Below, one piece after another: positions 8,438 through 15,712 of a stretch of DNA of 18,523 bases (its first letter is position 1; each line of letters begins with the position of its first letter). The notes under the pieces are model-generated. The model had not been told where the DNA came from. It searched no databases and was given only the letters and a program-made list of their open reading frames with translations. The DNA is from Flavobacteriaceae bacterium UBA3078. GTDB taxonomy: Bacteria; Bacteroidota; Bacteroidia; Flavobacteriales; Flavobacteriaceae. Position numbers and translations under genes: made by a program. The stretch spans positions 1 to 18,523 of the forward strand of contig DFBO01000120.1 in NCBI GenBank assembly GCA_002366675.1. The letters are read 5' to 3'.

Positions 8438-9520
8438 ATGCAAACAATTACTAAGTATTTAGCACTTATTGTGCTTACATTATCAGTGCAATTAATCTCT
8501 GCACAAGAAACATCTAATAAAGATAAAATTGAAGCTTTACAAGCTCAAAAAGAACAAGTAGTAACTCAAGAAAAAGATTTGCTAAAAACAGAAGTAGAGG
8601 CTGTAGACTTACAATTAGACAATAACAAAATCACACAAGAAGAAGCTGATTCTTTAAAAGGAGAATTGGCTACAAAACATGCATTAAATATTGAAAACAG
8701 AGTAGCTATTATAGACAATAGGATTGCTCTTTTAGAGCGAAATGAAAATGTCCCTTATGATACTGGAGCCAATCTAGAGGGATTTACAATAGTTCTAGGA
8801 AAAGATAAAGATTCAGATGAGTATGATACTGGGAGTTTATATATAGGACCACAGATAAGGGTTGAGCCTAAAAAATATGACAGACGTACAACCAGCGATT
8901 TGGTATTTGCCATTGGGTTTAATAATGCTATTATTGAAGGACAATCTCTTAACGATTCACCATATAAGCTAGGAGGCTCTGGCTTTGTAGAGTTAGGATG
9001 GGCTTGGAAAACTAGAATTTTTAATAATAGCAATGCTGTTCGTTTAAAGTATGGTGTTTCTTTTCAATGGAATAAGTTAGATATTAAAGGCAATATGTAT
9101 TTTCAAGAAGTAGATGATGTTGTTACTTTAGAAGAATTCCCTCTTAATTTAGATAAATCGAAGTTTAGAACAACCAATTTGGTATTCCCTGTGCATTTTG
9201 AGTTTGGTCCTTCTAAGAAAATTGAAAAGGATAATTATTTCAGATATTCAACTTACAAAAAATTTAAAATTGGCGTTGGAGGTTATGGAGGGTTTGTTAT
9301 ACAATCTATGCAAAAGTTAAAGTATGATGATGTCAATGGTGATTTTCAAAAAGATAAAATTAAAGACTATAATACCAATAACTTTGTGTATGGATTAAGT
9401 TCTTATATCTCTTGGGGAAATGTTGGAATATACGCTAAATACGATTTGTCAACCATTTTTAAAGACCAGGCTATTGACCAGAATAATATTTCTTTAGGCT
9501 TACGTTTCGATATGGATTAG
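8438..9520 (+). CDS. Outer-membrane beta-barrel protein with N-terminal coiled coil
   Basis: A 360-residue exported protein of unknown function. A signal peptide occupies 1-22 (cleavage near ISA|Q). Residues about 27-101 are a Glu/Lys/Gln-rich helix predicted to form a coiled coil (KIEALQAQKEQVVTQEKDLL, then ENRVAIIDNRIALLERN). From about 112 the sequence changes to alternating aromatic/polar strands (GSLYIGPQIRVEP, GFVELGWAWKTRIF, AVRLKYGVSFQWNKL, FKIGVGGYGGFVIQS, NVGIYAKYDL) and ends with ISLGLRFDMD, a typical terminal barrel strand. The gene is third in the sigma/anti-sigma unit, with 30 bases of spacing, so it is probably controlled by the ECF sigma factor. The coiled coil may reach through the periplasm toward the membrane partner or peptidoglycan; that is inference. 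A hairpin at 9541-9573 ends the unit. Confidence 0.75.
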   Translation: MQTITKYLALIVLTLSVQLISAQETSNKDKIEALQAQKEQVVTQEKDLLKTEVEAVDLQLDNNKITQEEADSLKGELATKHALNIENRVAIIDNRIALLERNENVPYDTGANLEGFTIVLGKDKDSDEYDTGSLYIGPQIRVEPKKYDRRTTSDLVFAIGFNNAIIEGQSLNDSPYKLGGSGFVELGWAWKTRIFNNSNAVRLKYGVSFQWNKLDIKGNMYFQEVDDVVTLEEFPLNLDKSKFRTTNLVFPVHFEFGPSKKIEKDNYFRYSTYKKFKIGVGGYGGFVIQSMQKLKYDDVNGDFQKDKIKDYNTNNFVYGLSSYISWGNVGIYAKYDLSTIFKDQAIDQNNISLGLRFDMD

Positions 9521-9540
9521 TTTGAGTAGTTAATTGTTTT

Positions 9541-9573
9541 AAAAGGCTTCAATTTTTAAATTTGAAGCCTTTT
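9541..9573. terminator. Bidirectional terminator overlapping the 3' end of the DUF748-like gene
   Basis: A 12-bp stem (AAAAGGCTTCAA at 9541-9552 with its complement at 9562-9573) closes a 9-base loop and is followed by more T residues on the right. It sits between the rightward outer-membrane protein gene and the leftward DUF748-like gene. Its right arm lies inside the last codons of the latter, whose stop is at 9556-9558. Confidence 0.8.
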
Positions 9574-10677
9574 TTGTTTTCTTTTTACTTTTTTTTTGTC
9601 TTCATTAAAAGCATCTTTAAATTCTATATCTTTGTCAATAACTTCATTAAAAGCTCCTATCCAAGCATTACTTAGGATGTTTATGAACGCTATCCAAGAA
9701 TTAGCGTTAACATCATTAAGATTGCCTTCTAAAGGGATTTTTGTAGCAATAGTATCTGTTTTTTGATTTTTTAAAACGAATATAAAAAAACCGACTAATC
9801 CTTCCCAAAGGGTTTCTGAGAAATTATCATGTTTTCCAATTAATTTAGAGTTTTTTATTAAAGGTTTTATATAGCCTTTTAAATAGCCATCTGCAATGGC
9901 AATTTCGCTATATAAATTAAAATTACCACTTTCAAAATCGATATTTGTATAATGTTTAGTAAAATCGTTTAATGCTGAAATATTAGCATTTTCTAAAGCA
10001 AACTCAATATCCATGTCAGGTATTTCTTTAATAATATTTAGGCTTCCATTTAAACGCATGCTGCCTTGTCCAAAAGATACTGCAGAAGCTGAAATTGGAG
10101 AAGGTAAAATGAGTTTTTTTTCAATTACATTTCTTAGGTTATCGGCTGTTAATTCTAGCTCATCAAAATAAAGATCAACATTTGGTGTAGTACTTATTTC
10201 TTTAAAAGATAATTTACCATGATGTACTTCAAAGTGGTTTATTTCAATAGGCGCTAAATCTGTTAATGCTTTGATCCAAATATCTATATCAGAATTTTTT
10301 TTTTCAGTTTGTTGGTTTTCCAAAACATAATTTATTTTTGGATTAAACATGATTATTTCACTTACAATTTCACCCTTAAATATAGATTTCCACTCTATAG
10401 AAATATCTGTTTTTGGGAAATCTAAAAAAGGAATTTGAATTTGTGTGTTCACTTTATTTAAATACATACCATTAATAACATATGCACCACGAGCAAGTGC
10501 AATATCAATATCTTTTACCTGGCCATAATAACCAGGAATATCAGCAAGCACTTTATTGACATAATTTTTTGCTATAGTTGGCAAATACAATCTGAAAGCA
10601 ACAATAAGTATGGTTATTAAGAATAGAATTATGTATCTTTTCTTTTTGTATGTGCGACGATGTTCTTTGTTTTTCAT
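9556..10677 (-). CDS. AsmA-like/DUF748 family membrane-anchored protein
   Basis: A 373-residue protein with a basic N-terminus (KEHRRTYKKKR) and one transmembrane anchor at about 15-32, leaving the bulk in the periplasm. The sequence after the anchor has the AsmA/DUF748 look: YYGQVKDIDIALARGAYVINGMYL (45-68), then IEWKSIFKGEIVSEIIMFNPKINYVLE, LAPIEINHFEVHHGKLSFKE and IKPLIKNSKLIGK, with repeated beta strands of the kind found in bridge-type lipid-transport proteins. Members of this broad family are implicated in envelope lipid or outer-membrane biogenesis, but no specific substrate can be assigned. The C-terminus is strongly basic (KKKVKRKQKR). The gene is a single leftward unit, divergent from dnaG across 137 bases and convergent with the ECF operon. 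Its last codons overlap the terminator hairpin. Confidence 0.75.
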   Translation of the reverse strand: MKNKEHRRTYKKKRYIILFLITILIVAFRLYLPTIAKNYVNKVLADIPGYYGQVKDIDIALARGAYVINGMYLNKVNTQIQIPFLDFPKTDISIEWKSIFKGEIVSEIIMFNPKINYVLENQQTEKKNSDIDIWIKALTDLAPIEINHFEVHHGKLSFKEISTTPNVDLYFDELELTADNLRNVIEKKLILPSPISASAVSFGQGSMRLNGSLNIIKEIPDMDIEFALENANISALNDFTKHYTNIDFESGNFNLYSEIAIADGYLKGYIKPLIKNSKLIGKHDNFSETLWEGLVGFFIFVLKNQKTDTIATKIPLEGNLNDVNANSWIAFINILSNAWIGAFNEVIDKDIEFKDAFNEDKKKVKRKQKRLQI

Positions 10678-10805
10678 TAAATTGATTGTTCGCGTTCGCC
10701 AAGTTAATGAAAATAGTTTTTGTTGTGATTGTTTTTAATTAGGTTTAACAGATTAAGTCTTCTTTATTGAAACTTAATTTTATTACTTTTATACGCTAAA
10801 AAAAT

Positions 10806-10809
10806 AGGA
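10806..10809 (+). promoter_or_regulatory. Ribosome binding site deciding the TTG start of dnaG
   Basis: AGGA lies five bases before TTG at 10815. An in-frame TAA at 10797-10799 bounds the frame upstream, and the first in-frame ATG (residue 48) would remove conserved N-terminal sequence. Both facts favour TTG as the start. Confidence 0.6.
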
Positions 10810-10814
10810 ACTCT

Positions 10815-12773
10815 TTGATATCTAAATCCACCATAGACCAAGTGTTTGAAACTGCTCGAGTAGAGGAGGTTATAGGCGATTTTGTTCAGCTTAAAAAATC
10901 TGGATCTAGTTTTAAAGGACTTAGCCCATTTAGTGATGAGCGCTCACCAAGTTTTATGGTGTCTCCCGTAAAGCAAATCTGGAAAGATTTTTCAAGTGGA
11001 AAAGGAGGGAATGTAGTTGCTTTTTTAATGGAACATGAGCATTTTACATATCCAGAAGCTATTAAATATTTAGCTAATAAATATAATATTGAAGTTGAAG
11101 AAACTGAGCAAACTAATCAACAAAAAGAACAAGCAAACGAACGTGAAAGCCTATATTTAGTTAGTGAATTTGCTAGTAAATATTTTCAAAATATTTTACA
11201 TAAAACAGATCCAGGAAAAGCTATTGGATTGAGTTATTTTAAAGAACGTGGTTTTACTGAAGAAACCATAAAAAAATTCCATCTGGGTTATTCTTTAGAT
11301 GAATGGCAAGCCTTTACAGACGAAGCTTTAAAACAAGGATATAAGCTGGAATACCTTGAAAAAACAGGAGTAACTATCGTTAAAGAAGCTAAACGTTTTG
11401 ATAGATTTAAAGGTCGTGTCATGTTTCCAATAAGAAGCATGAGTGGTCGTGTTCTTGGATTTGGAGGACGTATTTTAACTAACGATAAAAAATCTGCAAA
11501 ATATTTAAATTCACCTGAAAGTGATATCTATCATAAAAGTAAAGTGCTTTATGGTATTTTTCATGCCAAGCAATGTATAGCCAAAGAAGATAATTGCTAT
11601 TTGGTTGAAGGATATACAGATGTTATTCAGTTTCATCAAAGAGGAATTAAAAATGTGGTTTCTTCTTCTGGTACAGCATTAACTCCAGATCAAATTAGAT
11701 TAGTTAATAGATTAACAAAAAACATAACCGTACTTTTTGATGGTGATGCAGCCGGAATTAGAGCTTCTCTAAGAGGCATCGATTTAATTCTTGAACAAGG
11801 TATGAATGTCAAGATTTGTACGTTTCCTGAAGGTGAAGATCCAGATAGCTTTGCTAAACAAAACACGTTGGAGGAACTTACTTTCTACTTAGAGGAGCAT
11901 GCTCAAGACTTTATTCAGTATAAAGCATCTATGTTATTTGAAGCTTCAAAAAACGATCCAATTAAAAAAGCTGAAACGGTTAGAGACATTGTAAATAGTA
12001 TTTCTAAAATTCCAGATAGAATTAAGAGAGAAATATATATTCAGGAATGTTCTAAAATCATGCATATTAGTGAAGGCGTGCTCTACAGTACTTTGGCACA
12101 ATCTTCCAAAAAAGATTTTGATGATGCTAATAAGCTGTATAAGGAAGAACAAAAAGCATTTCAAGTTATAAAGAATCAGCATGCACAAAAAAAAGTGGAT
12201 GTACAGTATGAATTAGAACGAAAAATTATTCAAATCCTATTGCTTTATGGAAATAGAACTGAGGTGTTTGAAGATTTGATTTTAAAAGAAAACGATAAAA
12301 ACGAATTAATTTTAGAACCCGTTTTACATGAAGCTAAAGTATTTGAAAAAGTGTATTTAGACCTTCAAGAAGATGAAATGGAGTTTACAGATTTAAAGTT
12401 TAAAGAGCTTTATTACAAGGTAATTGACACCTTAAATCAGAATCCAGATTTTGCATTAGAGAATTTTGTAAATGATGTAGATGCTGATATAGCTAGTGAA
12501 TTGACTACTATTTTAATGGAAGATGAACGTTATACACTTTCAGACTGGAATAGAAAAAACATTTTCCCTAAAGATAAAACAGATTCTATTGCGCAACTGG
12601 TAAATGAAACTATTTTAAGTTTACGTTGTTTTCTTATTAGTAAGAAAATTAATGAATTAAGTTTAAGTACAAAAAGTGATATTGAAAAACAATATAAAGA
12701 TATTTTAGAAGAAGTTGTAGGTTATAAAAAATTAGACAATTTACTCTCTAGAAAATTAAATAAACCTCTTTAA
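10815..12773 (+). CDS. dnaG: DNA primase DnaG lacking the canonical zinc ligands
   Basis: A 652-residue primase that synthesises the RNA primers for chromosome replication together with the DnaB helicase. Domains in order: an N-terminal CHC2-type fold at about 1-95 (SSFKGLSPFSDERSPSF, DFSSGKGGNVVAFLMEHEHF, YPEAIKYLANKYNIEVEE), the catalytic core with TOPRIM at about 255-345 (YLVEGYTDV with Glu265; SSSGTAL; VLFDGDAAG with Asp309 and Asp311), and a long C-terminal helicase-interaction region. Catalytic acids are intact. All four positions that hold Cys-His-Cys-Cys zinc ligands in E. coli DnaG are replaced here by Ser37, Ser40, Asp58 and Ser61, although the surrounding fold residues (PF, SPSF, GGN) remain. 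The start is TTG with AGGA upstream. TACTTTTA at 10784-10791 is a 7-of-8 match to the Bacteroidota -7 box but lacks a well-placed -33. The stop shares TTAA with the convergent response regulator. Confidence 0.95.
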   Translation: MISKSTIDQVFETARVEEVIGDFVQLKKSGSSFKGLSPFSDERSPSFMVSPVKQIWKDFSSGKGGNVVAFLMEHEHFTYPEAIKYLANKYNIEVEETEQTNQQKEQANERESLYLVSEFASKYFQNILHKTDPGKAIGLSYFKERGFTEETIKKFHLGYSLDEWQAFTDEALKQGYKLEYLEKTGVTIVKEAKRFDRFKGRVMFPIRSMSGRVLGFGGRILTNDKKSAKYLNSPESDIYHKSKVLYGIFHAKQCIAKEDNCYLVEGYTDVIQFHQRGIKNVVSSSGTALTPDQIRLVNRLTKNITVLFDGDAAGIRASLRGIDLILEQGMNVKICTFPEGEDPDSFAKQNTLEELTFYLEEHAQDFIQYKASMLFEASKNDPIKKAETVRDIVNSISKIPDRIKREIYIQECSKIMHISEGVLYSTLAQSSKKDFDDANKLYKEEQKAFQVIKNQHAQKKVDVQYELERKIIQILLLYGNRTEVFEDLILKENDKNELILEPVLHEAKVFEKVYLDLQEDEMEFTDLKFKELYYKVIDTLNQNPDFALENFVNDVDADIASELTTILMEDERYTLSDWNRKNIFPKDKTDSIAQLVNETILSLRCFLISKKINELSLSTKSDIEKQYKDILEEVVGYKKLDNLLSRKLNKPL

Positions 12774-13399
12774 ATTTCCATTAATTTAGCTCTATTAATT
12801 AAATCAACAATATTTCCAACATTTAATTTTTTCATTAAGCGTGCTTTGTAAGTGCTAACAGTTTTTTCGTTAATTTCTAATTCTTGAGCAATTTCCTTAT
12901 TTTTTTTTCCAATAGAAATAAGTTTTAAAACTTCAATTTCTCTTCTTGAAAGTTTCTTGAAAAGTGAGCCAGAAGATTTATTTACACGTCTACCAAAAGC
13001 TAATTGATGTGCTAAATTAGTGCTTAAATATGTATCACCTTCAGCTACTTTCATAATAGCTTCTTTTATAGTAATTATATTTGCGTTTTTAGTTAAATAA
13101 CCAGAGGCTCCAGATTTAATAGTGTTAAGAGCATATATTTCTTCTGGTTGTGTTGTAAACATGAGTACTTTTACTTGAGGATACTCTTTAGCAAGCCTTC
13201 TTAAAGCAGTTAGACCGTTAAGTTTTGGTAAATCTATTTCAGATAAAATAACATCTACTTTTTCATGTCTTAAAAAATCGAATATAGCTTCGCCATTGCT
13301 AACTCCTCCAACAACTCTAATGTCTTTGGAAGCAACAAACAGAAGTTCAATACCTTTTCTTATAATGGGGTGACTATCTACTACCAACAGTTTTATCAT
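12770..13399 (-). CDS. NarL/FixJ-type response regulator with degenerate receiver
   Basis: A 209-residue two-domain regulator: a receiver (about 1-120) and a LuxR-type helix-turn-helix (about 150-205: LSRREIEVLKLISIGKKNKEIA then NEKTVSTYKARLMKKLNV) that is fully typical and should bind DNA. The receiver keeps Asp8, Thr82/83 and Lys104 (GYLTK), but the second acidic-pocket residue is Ser9 (VVDSHP instead of DDHP). The phosphoacceptor position before I-D-L-P is Glu54 (SEIDLPKLNG), encoded by TTC on the + strand at 13238-13240. Ordinary phosphorylation is therefore unlikely. Asp56 is two residues off the normal site. No histidine kinase is adjacent. The gene converges on dnaG with a 4-base overlap and lies 85 bases downstream of nadE in the same direction, so it could be read from the nadE promoter. 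Target genes are unknown. Confidence 0.9.
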   Translation of the reverse strand: MIKLLVVDSHPIIRKGIELLFVASKDIRVVGGVSNGEAIFDFLRHEKVDVILSEIDLPKLNGLTALRRLAKEYPQVKVLMFTTQPEEIYALNTIKSGASGYLTKNANIITIKEAIMKVAEGDTYLSTNLAHQLAFGRRVNKSSGSLFKKLSRREIEVLKLISIGKKNKEIAQELEINEKTVSTYKARLMKKLNVGNIVDLINRAKLMEI

Positions 13400-13484
13400 C
13401 TTAAAGAGTTTTAAATAGCTTTACTGTTGAGGCAAAAAAAGTGAGCATATTAAGTAAAGATACTAAATTTTAAGTTAAAAATTA

Positions 13485-14279
13485 TTATGATTGTTTTAAA
13501 TTATTTGGAACCATACAAATTGGTATTGGGTTCATTTTGTGCTTGTTAGAAGAATTAAATTGGTTGTATATTTTAAAAACTTCTTTCTCTCTACCATTAA
13601 AATCGGTTCCGTTCTTGTTTTCTTCTACCATTTTCATAGCCCATTCTAATTCTGGATATGATGCTCCTATTTGATCTTCATCACTTCTAGTATCTCCAAA
13701 TAATCCATCACTTGGAGCTGCATTCATAATTGATTCTGGAATATTTAAAATACGTGCTAATTCATATACTTCAGATTTTAATAAATCGGCAATCGGGCTT
13801 AAATCAACACCTCCATCACCATATTTTGTGTAAAAACCAACTCCAAAATCTTCAACTTTATTTCCAGTTCCTGCAACCAGTAATTTTTTTAAACCTGCAT
13901 AATAGTACAATGTTGTCATTCTTAAGCGAGCTCTAGTGTTTGCGAGAGCCATATCAACTATGGCTTGATTGCCATCTAACGAAATTTCGGTTTTAAATTC
14001 TTCGAAAACTGGAGTTAAATCAGCTTGCATGTCACAGACATTCTTAAAATTATTTTTAAGTTGCGCAATATGCTCTTGAGCTCTAGAGACATGACTTTTT
14101 GCTTGATGGATTGGCATTTCTAAGCACAAAACATCTAATCCTGTTTTAGCACATAGTGTGGATGTAACAGCAGAATCTATTCCACCAGAGATACCCACAA
14201 CAAAACCATTAACATTGGCGTTTAAAGCATACTCTTTAAGCCATTTTACAATATGATTGACAACTTTTTCTGTTTGCAT
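13485..14279 (-). CDS. nadE: NH3-dependent NAD+ synthetase
   Basis: A 264-residue cytoplasmic enzyme that adenylates and amidates nicotinic acid adenine dinucleotide to NAD+, the last step of NAD synthesis. The ATP pyrophosphatase P-loop SGGIDS is at 31-36 (VVGISGGIDSAVTSTL). Other family motifs are RARLRMTTLYYYA, VAGTGNKVEDFGVGFYTKYG, DLSPIADLLKSEVYELA and APSDGLFGDTRSDEDQIG. There is no N-terminal glutaminase (nitrilase) domain, and the length fits the ammonia-using form. The gene order nadE next to divergent gldB-gldC is, to my knowledge, the arrangement in gliding flavobacteria such as Flavobacterium johnsoniae. The ATG at 14279 lies 41 bases from a leftward TACTTTTG box at 14320-14327. 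Confidence 0.95.
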   Translation of the reverse strand: MQTEKVVNHIVKWLKEYALNANVNGFVVGISGGIDSAVTSTLCAKTGLDVLCLEMPIHQAKSHVSRAQEHIAQLKNNFKNVCDMQADLTPVFEEFKTEISLDGNQAIVDMALANTRARLRMTTLYYYAGLKKLLVAGTGNKVEDFGVGFYTKYGDGGVDLSPIADLLKSEVYELARILNIPESIMNAAPSDGLFGDTRSDEDQIGASYPELEWAMKMVEENKNGTDFNGREKEVFKIYNQFNSSNKHKMNPIPICMVPNNLKQS

Positions 14280-14306
14280 TTTAAATGTATTTTAAACAAA
14301 GAACAT

Positions 14307-14314
14307 TACCTTTG
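14307..14314 (+). promoter_or_regulatory. Candidate -7 promoter box for gldB
   Basis: TACCTTTG is an exact match to the Bacteroidota housekeeping -7 consensus TAnnTTTG and lies 58 bases before the gldB ATG. No TTG is found 17-23 bases upstream, so the -33 element is missing or weak. Confidence 0.45.
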
Positions 14315-14319
14315 TCCAA

Positions 14320-14327
14320 CAAAAGTA
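14320..14327 (-). promoter_or_regulatory. Candidate -7 promoter box for nadE
   Basis: On the minus strand this reads TACTTTTG, an exact TAnnTTTG match 41 bases before the nadE ATG. It faces the gldB box with only five bases between them. A TTG (14356-14358 complement) lies 28 bases upstream, farther than the usual 17-23. Confidence 0.45.
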
Positions 14328-14372
14328 AAAGAAACACCTTATTAATAAAAATTAACAACCTTTTAGTTTTAT

Positions 14373-15335
14373 ATGAAGAATTTTAGTTTGCTGCTATTAA
14401 TGTTAACAATTGTTTTTTCTTGTAAAAAAGATAATAGTAATGAACAAGAAATTGCTGCCATTAATGTAGATTATATTATTGAAAGATTTGATGTAGCTTT
14501 TGGGAATGCAACTTCAAGTACTTTACCAGATTTAAAGAGAGCATTTCCGTTTATGTTCAACGAAAAGTATCCAGATTCTTTTTGGATAGCAAAAGTTAAT
14601 GATACGCTTCAACAAGAATTAACTAACGAGACTAGTGAAATTTTTCCAGAATTGAAGGAGGAAAAAAAAGAAATCAGTCAACTTTTTAAACATTTAAAAT
14701 ATTATTTTCCGGAGTTTAAAACACCAAGAGTTATAACCACAACTTCTTCTGTTGACTATAGAAACAAAGTTATAGTAACAGATACTATTGTGTTAATCTC
14801 TTTAGATACTTATTTAGGTTCTAATCATAAATTTTATGAAGGCATTCAAAATTACCTAAAGCAGGATTTTAATAAAGAACAGATTGTTGTAGATATCGCA
14901 AATGGGTATGCAGATAGATACATTTATCAAAATAAAAATAAAACGTTACTTGATGAAATGATCTATTTTGGAAAGCAGTTATATTTTAAAGATTTAATGA
15001 TTCCTTTTAAAACAGATGCTGAAAAGATTAGTTATTCTGAAGAGGAGTTAAATTGGGTTATATCTAATGAAATAGAAGTGTGGCGCTTTTTTGTTGAAAA
15101 GGAATTATTATTTAGTACGGATTCTAAATTACCAAATAGATTTATTAATCCAGCTCCATTTTCAAAATTTTATTTAGAAGAAATTGATAAAGAATCTCCA
15201 GGTGAAATAGGAAAATTTATTGGTTGGCAAATTGTTAAAGCTTATATGGAACGAAACGATGTTACTTTAAAAGATATGCTTCAAACCAATCCTGATGAGA
15301 TATATAATAATTCAAATTATAAACCAAAAAAATAA
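14373..15335 (+). CDS. gldB: Gliding motility lipoprotein GldB
   Basis: A 320-residue lipoprotein of the Bacteroidota gliding apparatus. The signal peptide ends in VFSC with acylated Cys17, followed by KKDNSNEQ. The body matches my recollection of GldB: an early IERFDVAFGNA and LKRAFPFMFNEKYPDSFW, the central YLGSNHKFYEGIQNYL, and a C-terminal GEIGKFIGWQIVKAYMERNDVTLKDML. GldB is required for gliding in Flavobacterium johnsoniae, where it is an envelope lipoprotein; its exact mechanical role is not settled. The gene is followed without any spacing by gldC: its TAA abuts the gldC ATG, so the two are almost certainly cotranscribed and translationally coupled. It is divergent from nadE. The presence of a T9SS cargo protein elsewhere in the window fits a strain that has both secretion and gliding functions. 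Confidence 0.93.
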   Translation: MKNFSLLLLMLTIVFSCKKDNSNEQEIAAINVDYIIERFDVAFGNATSSTLPDLKRAFPFMFNEKYPDSFWIAKVNDTLQQELTNETSEIFPELKEEKKEISQLFKHLKYYFPEFKTPRVITTTSSVDYRNKVIVTDTIVLISLDTYLGSNHKFYEGIQNYLKQDFNKEQIVVDIANGYADRYIYQNKNKTLLDEMIYFGKQLYFKDLMIPFKTDAEKISYSEEELNWVISNEIEVWRFFVEKELLFSTDSKLPNRFINPAPFSKFYLEEIDKESPGEIGKFIGWQIVKAYMERNDVTLKDMLQTNPDEIYNNSNYKPKK

Positions 15336-15668
15336 ATGGCAAAAATAACATCTACAATAGAATTAACTGTTGAATTAGACGACAATAGAATTCCAGAAAA
15401 ATTGACTTGGACTGCAGATGATGGAGGTATTAATAATGAAGAGGCAAAGGCTATGTTATTATCTGTTTGGGATAGTAAAGCACAAGAAACCTTAAGAATT
15501 GACTTATGGACTAAGGATATGCCTGTTGACGAAATGAAATTATTTTTTCATCAAACATTAGTGGCTATGAGCGATACATTTCATAGAGCAACTCAAGATG
15601 AAAAGATGACTGCAACAATGAAAGATTTTTGCGAATATTTTGCAGAAAAATTAGAATTGAAGAAATAA
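15336..15668 (+). CDS. gldC: Gliding motility protein GldC
   Basis: A 110-residue protein without a signal peptide or membrane segment, matching GldC over its full length: ITSTIELTVELDDNRIPEKL, WTADDGG, then EEAKAMLLSVWD, TLRIDLWTKDMPVDEMK and FHQTLVAMSDTFHRAT. In Flavobacterium johnsoniae, gldC accompanies gldB, and its loss weakens gliding; it is thought to support or stabilise the machinery. The ATG follows the gldB stop directly with no intervening base. A strong hairpin terminator starts at its stop codon region, so gldB-gldC form a complete two-gene operon. Confidence 0.95.
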   Translation: MAKITSTIELTVELDDNRIPEKLTWTADDGGINNEEAKAMLLSVWDSKAQETLRIDLWTKDMPVDEMKLFFHQTLVAMSDTFHRATQDEKMTATMKDFCEYFAEKLELKK

Positions 15669-15697
15669 AAAAAGGCACTTTAAAAGTGCCTTTTTTT
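15667..15697. terminator. Bidirectional terminator between gldC and aqpZ
   Basis: A 14-bp stem (15667-15680 with 15684-15697, core GGCACTT/AAGTGCC) with a 3-base loop is flanked by seven A and seven T residues. It separates the convergent gldC and aquaporin genes and can serve both strands. Confidence 0.9.
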
Positions 15698-15712
15698 ATA
15701 GATAGTTATTAA

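Noticed and set aside
8755..9033. 92-codon minus-strand frame inside the outer-membrane barrel gene
   Set aside because: It is antisense to a gene with a signal peptide and clear barrel strands, and has no start context or homology I can recognise.
10784..10791. TACTTTTA as a dnaG -7 promoter box
   Set aside because: It is a 7-of-8 match, but the only upstream TTG is 14 bases away, outside the usual 17-23. It is mentioned in the dnaG entry but not called as a feature.
13455..13462. TATCTTTA on the minus strand as a promoter for the response regulator
   Set aside because: It is a 7-of-8 match with no TTG at the expected distance. Such near matches are frequent in AT-rich DNA.
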